Positions 1 to 8,492 of a stretch of DNA of 64,000 bases are shown here, in pieces. How positions within the stretch are numbered: position 1 is the first letter of the stretch; each line of letters opens with the position of its first letter. Below the pieces are notes generated by a model that saw nothing but the letters and a program-made list of their open reading frames with translations, had not been told where the DNA came from and searched no databases. The DNA is taken from positions 62,001-126,000 of the forward strand of contig NZ_FQUX01000011.1 of NCBI RefSeq assembly GCF_900129275.1, read 5' to 3'. The translations under genes and the position numbers were made by a program. This DNA comes from Arenibacter palladensis (GTDB lineage: Bacteria > Bacteroidota > Bacteroidia > Flavobacteriales > Flavobacteriaceae).

Positions 1-761
1 CATCGGTCATTGAACTCATACATACGGCCACCTTGGTACATGACGATGTGGTAGACGATAGCAACAAACGCCGTGGTTTCTTTTCTGTAAATGCTTTATG
101 GAAGAATAAAATAGCCGTATTGGTAGGGGATTATCTTCTTTCCAAAGGCCTTCTGCTGTCTATAGATAATGGTGATTTTGATCTACTTAAAATTATTTCT
201 GTCGCCGTGCGTGAAATGAGTGAGGGAGAATTGCTGCAAATTGAGAAGGCAAGGCGTTTGGACATTACCGAGGAGGTATATTATGAAATTATAAGGCAGA
301 AGACAGCAACCTTGATCGCTGCTTGTTGTAGTTTGGGAGCCTGTTCCGTTAAGCCAGATTCTCCGGATGTGGAAACTTTTAGGAAATTTGGGGAGCTTAT
401 TGGTATGGCCTTTCAAATCAAGGATGATCTGTTCGATTACGGGGAGGAAAGAATTGGCAAGCCTACGGGCATCGACATCAAGGAACAAAAAATGACCCTG
501 CCCTTGATATATGTTCTTAATAAATGTTCCAAGACGGAAAAAAAATGGTTGATCAATTCCATTAAGAATCACAACAAGGACAAAAAACGGGTCAAGGAAG
601 TCATCGCTTTTGTAAAAGCGAACGGTGGTCTTGAATATGCCGTAAAAAAGATGCTGGCCTACAAGGAAGAAGCCTTGGCATTATTGGATGCCTATCCAGA
701 TTCTGAATATAAAAGTTCGCTTAAACTTATGGTGAACTATGTGGTAGACCGTAAGAAGTAA
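1..761 (+). CDS. Polyprenyl diphosphate synthase, 3' part (5' end outside window)
   Basis: Trans-type prenyltransferase that builds the long isoprenoid diphosphate used for the quinone side chain. The frame (codons from base 3) is open to the left edge, and the residues just before the first TTG (ELIHTATLVHDDVVDDS) already belong to the conserved first aspartate-rich region, so the start lies upstream. The second aspartate-rich motif (KDDLFDYGE, near base 421) is also present. About 250 residues are visible, versus roughly 320 for the family. Chain length cannot be judged from this part; an octaprenyl-type (IspB-like) enzyme is the usual assignment in this family of bacteria. It converges on the zinc-ribbon gene. 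Confidence 0.9.
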   Translation, partial: SVIELIHTATLVHDDVVDDSNKRRGFFSVNALWKNKIAVLVGDYLLSKGLLLSIDNGDFDLLKIISVAVREMSEGELLQIEKARRLDITEEVYYEIIRQKTATLIAACCSLGACSVKPDSPDVETFRKFGELIGMAFQIKDDLFDYGEERIGKPTGIDIKEQKMTLPLIYVLNKCSKTEKKWLINSIKNHNKDKKRVKEVIAFVKANGGLEYAVKKMLAYKEEALALLDAYPDSEYKSSLKLMVNYVVDRKK

Positions 762-831
762 GTCTTTAATTCTGTAATCAGTATGAAATCGGTTTCCGAC
801 CACACTTTGGTTTGTGATAATTGAATTAATA

Positions 832-1098
832 TTAGTTGGTTTGTTCCAGACTCTTTCCGGTATCTATACCGCGTTGCATTTCTTCGGTAAATTCATCCTG
901 GTAATAAGTTCTTTTGCAATGGGAACAGCTTATGGAGGAAAAGGAGCCCACTCTAAAAAGGGAAATCCAGAAAAGGTGAAAATAGGTGGTACTTGTTACT
1001 GCTGTTAAGGTGTCCTTATTGCCGCAGTAGGGACAGGCCACATTTTGAAGCAATTTTGAAGTTGTTTTTCCGGGTTTGGTTCCTAGAAATAATATCAT
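832..1098 (-). CDS. Small zinc-ribbon protein
   Basis: 88 residues with two CxxC knuckles (CPYCG near residue 23 and CSHCK near residue 58) separated by a hydrophobic aromatic stretch (YFHLFWISLF). This resembles the zinc-ribbon family common in Bacteroidota that begins with a FLGTK-type strand. The ribbon probably binds one zinc; partner and function are unknown. It is encoded convergently to the prenyltransferase gene and divergently from dnaG. A fold-level relative without cysteines may be the N-terminal part of the orphan protein at 52320-53084. Confidence 0.75.
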   Translation of the reverse strand: MILFLGTKPGKTTSKLLQNVACPYCGNKDTLTAVTSTTYFHLFWISLFRVGSFSSISCSHCKRTYYQDEFTEEMQRGIDTGKSLEQTN

Positions 1099-1221
1099 TT
1101 CCTATTGGTTTATTCTTCTAAATGGAAATCGCAATTTAGCAATATTTCTTTTACAGGCATGGTTTTCCTTTTTACAACAGACCTTAAAGTACTATCTTTA
1201 ACCTTCTAAAAAATGTAAAGA

Positions 1222-3201
1222 TTGATTTCAAAAACCACTATAGATAAAGTATACGAGTCAGCCCGTTTGGAGGAGGTCATAGGGGATTTTGTGCAATTAA
1301 AGAAATCGGGCTCGAACTTTAAGGGGTTAAGTCCTTTTACCGATGAACGTAGCCCTAGCTTTATGGTCTCGCCGGTAAAACAGATATGGAAGGATTTTAG
1401 TAGTGGTAAGGGAGGGAATGTTGTAGCTTTTTTGATGGAGCACGAACATTTTTCATATCCTGAGGCCATTAAATATTTGGCCAGAAAGTACAATATTGAA
1501 ATTGAGGAAACGGAACTGAGTAACGAACAAAAAGAACAGACCAATGAAAGGGAGAGTATGTATCTGGTTTCCGAATTTGCACAAAAATACTTTTCTGAGG
1601 TTTTGTGGAAAAGGGAACAGGGCAAGGCCATTGGTTTAAGTTATTTTAAGGAACGTGGGTTTACGGAAGATACCATAAAGAAGTTTGATCTAGGCTATTG
1701 TTTGGACCAATGGGACGGATTTACCAAGGCAGCCCTAAATAAGGGGTATCAATTAAATTATTTGGAGAAAACGGGACTTACCATTGTAAAGGATGATGTA
1801 ACCGACAAGGACAACAAGAAGACCTTTGATAGATTTAAAGGGCGTGTTATGTTTCCTATACACAGCATGAGCGGTAGGGTGCTCGGTTTTGGAGGTAGAA
1901 TATTGACCAATGATAAAAAGGCGGCCAAATACTTAAACTCCCCGGAAAGCGATATTTACCACAAAAGCAAGGTACTGTATGGTATTTATTTTGCAAAGCA
2001 GGCTATTGCCAAGGAAGACAATTGTTACTTGGTAGAAGGGTATACGGATGTTATACAGATGTACCAACGGGGTATTCACAATGTAGTTTCTTCCAGTGGT
2101 ACGGCCTTGACCGCAGATCAGATAAGATTAATAAATAGGCTCACCAAGAATATAACGGTATTGTTTGATGGGGATGCGGCCGGATTACGGGCTTCCCTGA
2201 GGGGAATAGACCTGATCCTGGAACAGGGAATGAACGTAAAGGTGTGTACCTTTCCTGAAGGGGAAGACCCGGATAGTTTTTCCAAAAACAATGACTACGA
2301 GGACGTGGTGCTATACCTGCAGGAGAACTCCAAGGACTTTATTCAGTTCAAGGCTTCCTTATTGGTAGAGGAAGCGGCTAACGACCCTATTAAAAGAGCG
2401 GATACGGTACGGGATATTGTTAATAGTATCTCTAAGATCCCAGATAGGATACAGAAGGAAATATATATTCAGGAGTGCGCACAGATAATGAATATTTCCG
2501 AGGCGGTTTTGTTCAACACTTTGGCGCAGATTGGGAAAAAGGACGTATCGGATGCCAATAAAAAGATAAAACAGGAGCAGCAGGCCTTTGATGTGGTCAA
2601 GAACGAACCCTTGCGTCAGAAAGTAGATGTGCAATATGAATTGGAGCGCAAGATTATAGAGATGTTGCTGCTTTATGGGGATATGGAACAACAATTCGAG
2701 GATCTGGTTTTAAAGGAAAATGAAAAGGGAGATTTGGTGCTGGAGCCCGAATCCCTGGATGCCAAGGTATATGAGAAGATATATCTTGATCTTCAAGATG
2801 ATGAAATTGAACTTGCCAATGAGCAGTTTAGAAATATCTATTATAGATTGATGGAAGATCTTAATGAGAAGGAAATATTTTCCATTACTACCTTTATAGC
2901 AAATTTGGATCAAGAATTGGCATCGGAAATTTCTTCCATTTTAATGGAAGAGGAAAAGTACGTACTACACCGGTGGGAAGAAAAGGATATTTATCCCAAG
3001 GATAAAAAAGTAGGGATTTCCCAGTTGGTGAGCGAAACCATTCTAACCCTGAGATGCTACCTAATAAAAAAGAGGATAGGTTCCCTTCAGGAGAACACCT
3101 TGAACAAGCAGGAGGGAAATATGGAAACTATGGAGGAGATCATGAACTACATACAACTCAATGTATTGTTGAACAAAAAGCTCAACAGGGTCCTTTCTTA
3201 A
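1222..3201 (+). CDS. dnaG: DNA primase DnaG, zinc-ligand-less form
   Basis: Synthesises RNA primers at the replication fork. It is 659 residues long. The start is TTG at 1222 because the conserved N-terminus (MISKTTIDKVYESARLEEVIGDFV) begins there and the nearby upstream ATG is followed directly by a stop. The TOPRIM core is clear: LVEGYTD near residue 271 and LFDGDAAG near residue 313. The N-terminal module aligns with CHC2 zinc fingers, but the four ligand positions are S37, T40, D58 and S61 instead of Cys/His/Cys/Cys, so this copy should not bind zinc there. To my recollection this is usual for flavobacterial primases. The last ~200 residues would be the helicase-interaction domain. A TATCTTTA element at 1193-1200 could be its promoter. 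Confidence 0.95.
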   Translation: MISKTTIDKVYESARLEEVIGDFVQLKKSGSNFKGLSPFTDERSPSFMVSPVKQIWKDFSSGKGGNVVAFLMEHEHFSYPEAIKYLARKYNIEIEETELSNEQKEQTNERESMYLVSEFAQKYFSEVLWKREQGKAIGLSYFKERGFTEDTIKKFDLGYCLDQWDGFTKAALNKGYQLNYLEKTGLTIVKDDVTDKDNKKTFDRFKGRVMFPIHSMSGRVLGFGGRILTNDKKAAKYLNSPESDIYHKSKVLYGIYFAKQAIAKEDNCYLVEGYTDVIQMYQRGIHNVVSSSGTALTADQIRLINRLTKNITVLFDGDAAGLRASLRGIDLILEQGMNVKVCTFPEGEDPDSFSKNNDYEDVVLYLQENSKDFIQFKASLLVEEAANDPIKRADTVRDIVNSISKIPDRIQKEIYIQECAQIMNISEAVLFNTLAQIGKKDVSDANKKIKQEQQAFDVVKNEPLRQKVDVQYELERKIIEMLLLYGDMEQQFEDLVLKENEKGDLVLEPESLDAKVYEKIYLDLQDDEIELANEQFRNIYYRLMEDLNEKEIFSITTFIANLDQELASEISSILMEEEKYVLHRWEEKDIYPKDKKVGISQLVSETILTLRCYLIKKRIGSLQENTLNKQEGNMETMEEIMNYIQLNVLLNKKLNRVLS

Positions 3202-3224
3202 GATTTCTGGATTTAGTGGATAAA

Positions 3225-3263
3225 AAAAGACTGAAGTCCTATTAATCAGGAAATCAGTCTTTT
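3225..3263. terminator. Bidirectional terminator between dnaG and the response regulator gene
   Basis: A 10-bp perfect stem (AAAAGACTGA/TCAGTCTTTT) with a 19-nt loop sits between two converging genes. T-runs flank it on both strands. Confidence 0.7.
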
Positions 3264-3286
3264 CTATTCATGATTGGTTATAATGT

Positions 3287-3916
3287 CTAGTACAGTTCCA
3301 AAGCTTTGGCTTGCTGCAATAAATCCACTAAGTTGTCAACATTTAACTTACGCATTAAACGCGCCTTATAGGTACTGACCGTTTTTTCGTTTAGATCCAA
3401 GCCTTGGGCTACTTCCTTATTTCGCTTCCCACTGGCCAAGAGTTTAAGGACTTCTACTTCCCTTGTGGAAAGTTTTCTAAAGAACCTTCTTGGTTTTTGT
3501 GTTCCTTCATCAAAAGCAAGGCGTTGCGCCAATTCGTTGGTGATAAACATATTGCCTTCGCTAACTTTTCGTATAGCGCTTATAATATAGTCTATTTCCG
3601 ATGTTTTGGACAAGTATCCAAATGCGCCGGCACGGATGGTGCTTAGGGCATAAACATCTTCAGATTGACCACTATAGATCAAAACCCGTATGTTGGGGTA
3701 CTCTTTTTTAATTTTTCTAAGAGTTGCAATGCCATTAATTTCTGGGATGTCCATTTCCAGAAGAATTACGTCCGGGGTAAAAAGTTCCAGCTTATTGAAT
3801 AATTCCGTGGTGGTAGATGCATCGGCTATTACTTGAATATCGGAAACCGAATCCAAGACTTGTTTTACGCCCATCCGTACTATAGGATGATTATCAGCAA
3901 TTAAAATTTTGATCAT
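3287..3916 (-). CDS. NarL/FixJ-type response regulator with an atypical receiver
   Basis: 209 residues: receiver domain (about 1-120) followed by a LuxR-type helix-turn-helix (about 145-205, LSTREVEVLKLLASGKRNKEVA). It should bind DNA as a dimer and regulate transcription. The receiver is unusual. The phosphoacceptor position after the third strand (DVILLEMDIP) is Glu54 rather than Asp, and the acidic pair is D8-N9 (ADNHP) rather than Asp-Asp. The conserved Ser/Thr (IYSGQ) and Lys (YLSKT) are present. This suggests regulation independent of ordinary phosphorylation, perhaps constitutively active; that is inference. No histidine kinase gene lies nearby. It is downstream of nadE on the same strand across a 169-bp gap. 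Confidence 0.88.
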   Translation of the reverse strand: MIKILIADNHPIVRMGVKQVLDSVSDIQVIADASTTTELFNKLELFTPDVILLEMDIPEINGIATLRKIKKEYPNIRVLIYSGQSEDVYALSTIRAGAFGYLSKTSEIDYIISAIRKVSEGNMFITNELAQRLAFDEGTQKPRRFFRKLSTREVEVLKLLASGKRNKEVAQGLDLNEKTVSTYKARLMRKLNVDNLVDLLQQAKALELY

Positions 3917-4085
3917 TTTGGGTTATTTTTCTAGATTTCAACATCAATAATCATGTCTAAAAATACTGACATGCAATGTAGGGTTAAAATATCTAATTCG
4001 ATAAGCAAAGCTTCATTTTTTTAATGAAAACCGAAAATTTTTGCATGTTTTTTCGATTTAATCACTTGGTTCTTAGGTAAGATGT

Positions 4086-4874
4086 TCATTTTAACGAATT
4101 TGGTATTTCACAAACGGGAATAGGAACCATCTTATGTTTGTTTGCGCGGTTAAATCTTTTGTATATCTGAAAAACCTCTTTTTGTCTATCAGAAAAATCC
4201 GTCTCTACTTTTCCTGCTGCATCCATTTGCATGGCCCACTCCAATTCTGGATAGGATGCCCCAATTTGGTCTTCGTCCGTTCTGTCGTCTCCCCATAGAC
4301 CATCGGTGGGTGCAGCCTTAATGATGTCTTCGTTAATACCAAGGACCTTGGCAATTTCGTATACTTCGGTTTTAAGTAGGTCAGCGATAGGACTTAGGTC
4401 CACACCGCCATCTCCATATTTGGTGTAGAAGCCTACGCCGAAATCTTCCACCTTATTCCCGGTACCGGCCACCAACAGTTTGTTTAAGGCGGCAAAGTAA
4501 TATAAAGTGGTCATTCTTAACCTGGCCCTAGTATTGGCCAAGGACATAAACCTGTCTTCCTCATTGTCAACAGCGGGCAGAGCATCCACCAAACTATCAA
4601 ACGTGGGTGTAAGGTTTACCTCTAGTCTTTCCACGTTGGCGTAGTGCTTTTTTAGCCATACTATATGGTCGGATGCACGGGTCACTTGGCTTTCGGCCTG
4701 GTGTATGGGCATTTCCAAACATAAAAGTTGTAGTCCCGTTCTTGCACATAAGGTAGAGGTTACCGCGGAATCTATACCACCGGAAATTCCGATTACAAAT
4801 CCCTTTATATTTGCTTTGTTCGCATAATCCTGTAACCATGTTACAATGTGGTCTATAACTTTTTCGGTTTGCAT
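4086..4874 (-). CDS. nadE: NH3-dependent NAD(+) synthetase
   Basis: Converts nicotinic acid adenine dinucleotide to NAD using ATP and ammonia, the last step of NAD synthesis. 262 residues, normal for the ammonia-only form, with no glutaminase domain. The PP-loop ATP pyrophosphatase motif SGGIDS is at residues 31-36; the GTGNKVED and KYGDGGVDLSPI segments match the NaAD- and ATP-binding regions. It is divergent from gldB with 93 bp between starts; the nadE-gldB-gldC neighbourhood is familiar from gliding flavobacteria. Confidence 0.95.
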   Translation of the reverse strand: MQTEKVIDHIVTWLQDYANKANIKGFVIGISGGIDSAVTSTLCARTGLQLLCLEMPIHQAESQVTRASDHIVWLKKHYANVERLEVNLTPTFDSLVDALPAVDNEEDRFMSLANTRARLRMTTLYYFAALNKLLVAGTGNKVEDFGVGFYTKYGDGGVDLSPIADLLKTEVYEIAKVLGINEDIIKAAPTDGLWGDDRTDEDQIGASYPELEWAMQMDAAGKVETDFSDRQKEVFQIYKRFNRANKHKMVPIPVCEIPNSLK

Positions 4875-4901
4875 ATGAACGATTTATAAGGTTTAAAAAC
4901 T

Positions 4902-4909
4902 TAACTTTG
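4902..4909 (+). promoter_or_regulatory. Candidate promoter -7 element for gldB
   Basis: TAACTTTG matches the Bacteroidota -7 consensus TAnnTTTG and lies 58 bp before the gldB ATG. I see no well-placed TTTG at -33, so support is partial. Confidence 0.4.
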
Positions 4910-4967
4910 CACCGTAAAAATAAAGCCTAGAGTTTAATATTTAAAACAATAACCGAATTACTTTAGA

Positions 4968-5933
4968 ATGCAAAAGGCCATATTCCTTGTTTTAATCCCA
5001 ATTATTATTTTTTGCAGTTGTAATCGCAACGATAAATTGGCCGATGAGGTCGCCAAAATAAACGTAGATGTAAAGGTTAATAGATTTGATATGGAATTTG
5101 CCGAGGCAAAGCCCACGGATATTCCAAGTTTAAAAGAAAAGTATCCCTATCTTTTCCCTGCCAATTATCCGGATAGCATTTGGGCAGCAAAATTGCAGGA
5201 TACCCTACAATTGGAAGTTATGGATGAGGTCGGAAAATCTTTCCCCGACTTTGTAAGTGAAAAAGAAGATATTGAGTGGTTGTTTAGGTATATTAAATAC
5301 TATTTTCCCAATTATGAAATACCAAGGGTAGTTACAGTTACTTCGGAGGTAGATTACAACAATAGAATTATTTTAGCGGATAGCCTACTTCTTGTTGGTC
5401 TGGATAACTATTTAGGCAGTTCCCATAAATTTTATCAAGGTATTTCCAGATATATTGCCAACGATTTGGATAAACAATACTTGACCCGGGACATGGCCAG
5501 TGCATTTGCCAAAACCGTTGTGGCACCACCGCGGGACCGTACTTTTTTATCACAGCTTGTTTATTACGGTAAGGAGCTGTATTTAATGCAGCAGCTTATG
5601 CCTCAAAAGAATGACGCCGTCATTATAGGTTATGCACCGGATGATTTGGAATGGGCGAATGTCAACGAGGAACAGATTTGGCGCTATTTTATAGAACGTG
5701 AATTGTTGTACAGCACCAATAGTAAATTGGGTCCAAGATTTTTGGATCCAGCTCCTTTCTCCAAGTTTGAGCTGGAATTGGATAATGAGTCACCCGGCAA
5801 AATAGGTCGTTATATTGGTTGGCAAATAGTCAAGTCATTTATGGATAACAATAATGTTACATTACAGGAAATGTTGACCTTGCCTGAGGAAGAACTTTTC
5901 AAAAGATCGGGGTATAAGCCAAGAAAGCTGTAA
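4968..5933 (+). CDS. gldB: Gliding motility lipoprotein GldB
   Basis: 321 residues with a short N-terminal hydrophobic signal and lipobox-like end (IIFCSC, Cys18), then the GldB-type periplasmic domain. GldB is required for gliding in Flavobacterium johnsoniae; its biochemical activity is not defined. Placement next to nadE on one side and gldC on the other (27-bp gap) supports the call. A gld gene alone does not prove that this organism glides, since many non-gliding Bacteroidota keep part of the set. Confidence 0.92.
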   Translation: MQKAIFLVLIPIIIFCSCNRNDKLADEVAKINVDVKVNRFDMEFAEAKPTDIPSLKEKYPYLFPANYPDSIWAAKLQDTLQLEVMDEVGKSFPDFVSEKEDIEWLFRYIKYYFPNYEIPRVVTVTSEVDYNNRIILADSLLLVGLDNYLGSSHKFYQGISRYIANDLDKQYLTRDMASAFAKTVVAPPRDRTFLSQLVYYGKELYLMQQLMPQKNDAVIIGYAPDDLEWANVNEEQIWRYFIERELLYSTNSKLGPRFLDPAPFSKFELELDNESPGKIGRYIGWQIVKSFMDNNNVTLQEMLTLPEEELFKRSGYKPRKL

Positions 5934-5960
5934 TAGTCAATACAAATCAAATACAAAACA

Positions 5961-6296
5961 ATGGCAAAACTACATACATCAGAAATTACGTTAAGAGTTG
6001 GATTGGATGAAAATAGGGTTCCTGAAGAGCTATCGTGGTCTGCACAAGATGGGGGCATAGACAATGAAAAGGCCAAGGCAATGCTATTGTCTGTTTGGGA
6101 TAGTAAAAACCAAGAATCCTTAAAGATCGATTTATGGACAAAGGATATGCCGGTAGATGAAATGAAAGTTTTTTTTCATCAAACCTTGGTCTCCCTGTCC
6201 GACACATTTATGAAAGCTACCCAGGATGAAAAAATGACGGCTACCATGAAGGATTTTTGCGATTATTTTGCTGAAAAATTGGAGTTGAAAAAATAG
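5961..6296 (+). CDS. gldC: Gliding motility protein GldC
   Basis: 111 residues, cytoplasmic in appearance with no signal or membrane segment, beginning MAKLHTSEITLRVGLDENRVPEELSW-type sequence that I recognise as GldC. In F. johnsoniae, loss of GldC reduces gliding and it acts with GldB. It follows gldB by 27 bp and is probably cotranscribed. No catalytic motif is visible. Confidence 0.9.
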   Translation: MAKLHTSEITLRVGLDENRVPEELSWSAQDGGIDNEKAKAMLLSVWDSKNQESLKIDLWTKDMPVDEMKVFFHQTLVSLSDTFMKATQDEKMTATMKDFCDYFAEKLELKK

Positions 6297-6403
6297 CTCC
6301 CCTGCAGAGGTAATTTACCCTACTAGGTTCTAGAGTGCACTTCTATTAAGTATTTATCGTGTTTACCGACTAAGCTGGCAAAGTCAATTCTTAATTTATA
6401 AAG

Positions 6404-6787
6404 ATGGAAGGTATCCCAGCAGAGCGACTTGTATTTGTGTATAATGCCAATTCGGGGATTGGCAATGCCCTTTTGGATAGTATCCATAAAACCTTGGATC
6501 CAAAGTCCTACAATTGTAATCTATGTGCCATAACCTTTGGCCTTTTTTCTGAACATAGGAAATGGAAGGAATTTAGGAAGAATTCCGGAGTAGATATGGA
6601 ATTTCTCCATAGGGACGAGTTTAAAAAACGGTATCCCAATATAAGTCAGGATAAGGAAGCTTTTCCAAAGATCTTTATTCTAAAAGGAGGTAGGCTTCAA
6701 GAGTTTCTCCAAAAAGAAGAGATAAATAACATGAAAAGTCAGGAAGATCTAATTTTTGCCATTGAGGCGAAGTTGTCGCAGATCTAA
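6404..6787 (+). CDS. Conserved protein of unknown function
   Basis: 127 residues, soluble, beginning with a strand-rich FVYNANSG segment and containing a CNLC pair near residue 38 and a later KIFILKGGR strand. I recognise it as a small conserved flavobacterial protein sometimes labelled GTPase, but no P-loop or other GTPase motif is present, so I do not adopt that name. The CxxC pair could bind metal or be redox active. It lies 107 bp after gldC and converges on yihA with a 23-bp gap. Confidence 0.7.
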   Translation: MEGIPAERLVFVYNANSGIGNALLDSIHKTLDPKSYNCNLCAITFGLFSEHRKWKEFRKNSGVDMEFLHRDEFKKRYPNISQDKEAFPKIFILKGGRLQEFLQKEEINNMKSQEDLIFAIEAKLSQI

Positions 6788-6810
6788 GTTACGGTAATTT
6801 GAAAGTAGTA

Positions 6811-7425
6811 TTAATTTAATGCCTTGAAGAAATTGGTATTTAATTCCTCGATAAATCCAAGCAATTCTTCTTGGCCCATCCCATTGGTGGAAGAGGTGAC
6901 AAAATAATTTGGTGCCTCCTCCCAAACACCTTCCAATAATTCCTTGATATAGGCATTGACGTGGTTTTCTATGGCTTTTGGTTTCAATTTATCCGCCTTG
7001 GTGAAAATCATACAAAACGGAATCTGGTTTTCTCCCATCCATTCCAAGAATTCCATGTCCACTTTTTGGGGTTCATGTCGTATATCGATCAAAACAAAGG
7101 CGCATACCAATTGCTGACGCTCAATAAAATAGTCGGTAATATACTTTTGAAAGGTTTTTTTATCCTTTTTGGACACCCGGGCATAGCCATAACCAGGCAA
7201 ATCTACCAAAAACCAATTTTCGTTTATTTTAAAGTGATTTATAAGTTGTGTCTTTCCTGGTCTACCAGACGTTTTGGCCAAACTTTTTCTCTGGGTGAGC
7301 ATGTTGATCAAGGAGGACTTTCCAACATTGGAGCGACCAATAAATGCGTATTCCGGCAAATGTTCCTTAGGGCAATTTGCTACGTTGGAATTACTCATAA
7401 CAAAGTCGGCCGACTTAATTTTCAT
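6811..7425 (-). CDS. engB: Ribosome-biogenesis GTPase YihA/EngB (YsxC)
   Basis: TRAFAC-class GTPase needed for large ribosomal subunit assembly. 204 residues, normal for the family. Motifs in order: G1 P-loop GRSNVGKSS (residues 30-38), G3 DLPGYG (near 75) and G4 TKAD (near 142). It follows the alpha/beta hydrolase gene on the same strand with 37 bp between them, so the two may be cotranscribed. Confidence 0.95.
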   Translation of the reverse strand: MKIKSADFVMSNSNVANCPKEHLPEYAFIGRSNVGKSSLINMLTQRKSLAKTSGRPGKTQLINHFKINENWFLVDLPGYGYARVSKKDKKTFQKYITDYFIERQQLVCAFVLIDIRHEPQKVDMEFLEWMGENQIPFCMIFTKADKLKPKAIENHVNAYIKELLEGVWEEAPNYFVTSSTNGMGQEELLGFIEELNTNFFKALN

Positions 7426-7462
7426 TTGTTCGCTTTTATAGGTTATAGATCTTGATTCCTGT

Positions 7463-8227
7463 TTAGAAATTTCTTTTCTCCAGCCAGGCGTCCAGAACAG
7501 TGTTGAATTCCTGTGGATGTTCCATCATTGGGGCATGTCCGCACTTCTCTATCCAGTACAAATCGGAATCTGGGAGTAGTGCATGGAATTCTTCAGCCAC
7601 ATTGGGTGGAGTTACACTATCGTTTTTGCCCCATATGATACAGGTAGGGGTCAACATATGTGGTAAATCTTTGGACATGTTGTGTCTAATGGCACTTTTT
7701 GCAATGGCCAGAGTTTTTACCAATTTAATACGGTCGTTTACCGTGGCAAATACTTCGTCTACAATTTCTTTGGTGGCTACTTCAGGATCGTAAAATACAT
7801 CCTGAGCTTTTTTCTTTATAAATTCATAGTCACCACGCTTCGGATAACCATCTCCCATGGCACTTTCGTATAATCCGGAGCTACCTGTAATTACAAGGGC
7901 CTTTACCTTTTTTGGGTATAATTTGGTATGGAGCAGCCCAATATGTCCACCAAGCGAATTGCCAAGTAGAATTACATCTTTTAGGGCCTTGTGCTCTATA
8001 AATCCTTCCAAAAATTTAGCAAAGCTCTTTACATTGGTTTTTAGTAATGGCATATCGTAAATAGGAAGCTCGGGAACCAATACCTTATAGCCTTTCGGTG
8101 GAAAATGGTTCATGACCCCGTGAAAATTGCTCAATCCTCCCATTAGACCGTGTAATATTATAATTGGTGTTCCTTCACCCATTTCAATATATCGGTATTT
8201 CCCCTCTTTAATTATCTTTTTTTCCAT
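7463..8227 (-). CDS. Alpha/beta hydrolase
   Basis: 254 residues with the hydrolase-fold layout: oxyanion-hole strand HGLMGG near residue 26, nucleophile elbow GNSLGG near residue 95, an acidic residue in WGKNDSVTPP near 202, and the catalytic His in CGHAPMMEHP near 231. Substrate unknown; MhpC-like or esterase-like hydrolases share these motifs. No signal peptide, so it should be cytoplasmic. It is divergent from mraZ. Confidence 0.85.
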   Translation of the reverse strand: MEKKIIKEGKYRYIEMGEGTPIIILHGLMGGLSNFHGVMNHFPPKGYKVLVPELPIYDMPLLKTNVKSFAKFLEGFIEHKALKDVILLGNSLGGHIGLLHTKLYPKKVKALVITGSSGLYESAMGDGYPKRGDYEFIKKKAQDVFYDPEVATKEIVDEVFATVNDRIKLVKTLAIAKSAIRHNMSKDLPHMLTPTCIIWGKNDSVTPPNVAEEFHALLPDSDLYWIEKCGHAPMMEHPQEFNTVLDAWLEKRNF

Positions 8228-8418
8228 TAAGGATAGCTTCTGATCTTAGTTGGCAAATATAGGCATTTCATTATTATGCAAGTATAGACAAGTTTTTGGA
8301 ACGGTGATATTTAATGATAATTTTTTGTTGAAAGATTTTTTATGGTATCCGTTCTGTGGAATTTTTAAGGTGTATTTGGAGTGTAGTTTGTCGATAAAGT
8401 ATGCATTTTATTAACAAA

Positions 8419-8444
8419 GTGGTATTTTGTGGTAAATTGTGGTA
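8419..8444 (+). promoter_or_regulatory. Three MraZ-type direct repeats upstream of mraZ
   Basis: GTGGTA occurs at 8419, 8429 and 8439, an exact 10-bp period (one helical turn), each with a preceding T/A-rich spacer. In E. coli, MraZ binds three TGGGN direct repeats separated by 5 bp, which is the same geometry with G4 replaced by T. The boxes lie directly before the -7 element at 8455-8462, so binding would block the promoter, consistent with autorepression of the dcw cluster. Confidence 0.75.
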
Positions 8445-8454
8445 ATAATTTATA

Positions 8455-8462
8455 TATATTTG
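8455..8462 (+). promoter_or_regulatory. Promoter -7 element of the dcw cluster
   Basis: TATATTTG matches TAnnTTTG and is 30 bp upstream of the mraZ GTG start. The MraZ boxes occupy the -33 region. This is probably the main promoter for the cluster. Confidence 0.55.
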
Positions 8463-8492
8463 AGTTATTAAATTAAAAACCAGCTACTTTAA

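Noticed and set aside
3287..3916. Sequencing error at the Glu54 codon
   Set aside because: Asp and Glu differ by one base, but N9 in the acidic pair is also altered, so two independent changes point to a real non-canonical receiver.
6404..6787. GTPase label sometimes given to this protein type
   Set aside because: No P-loop, NKxD or other GTPase motif is visible in the 127 residues.
8419..8444. Possible CRISPR-like or tandem-repeat array
   Set aside because: The repeats are only six bases with 4-bp spacers and sit at a promoter, so regulatory boxes fit better. No CRISPR array occurs elsewhere in the window.
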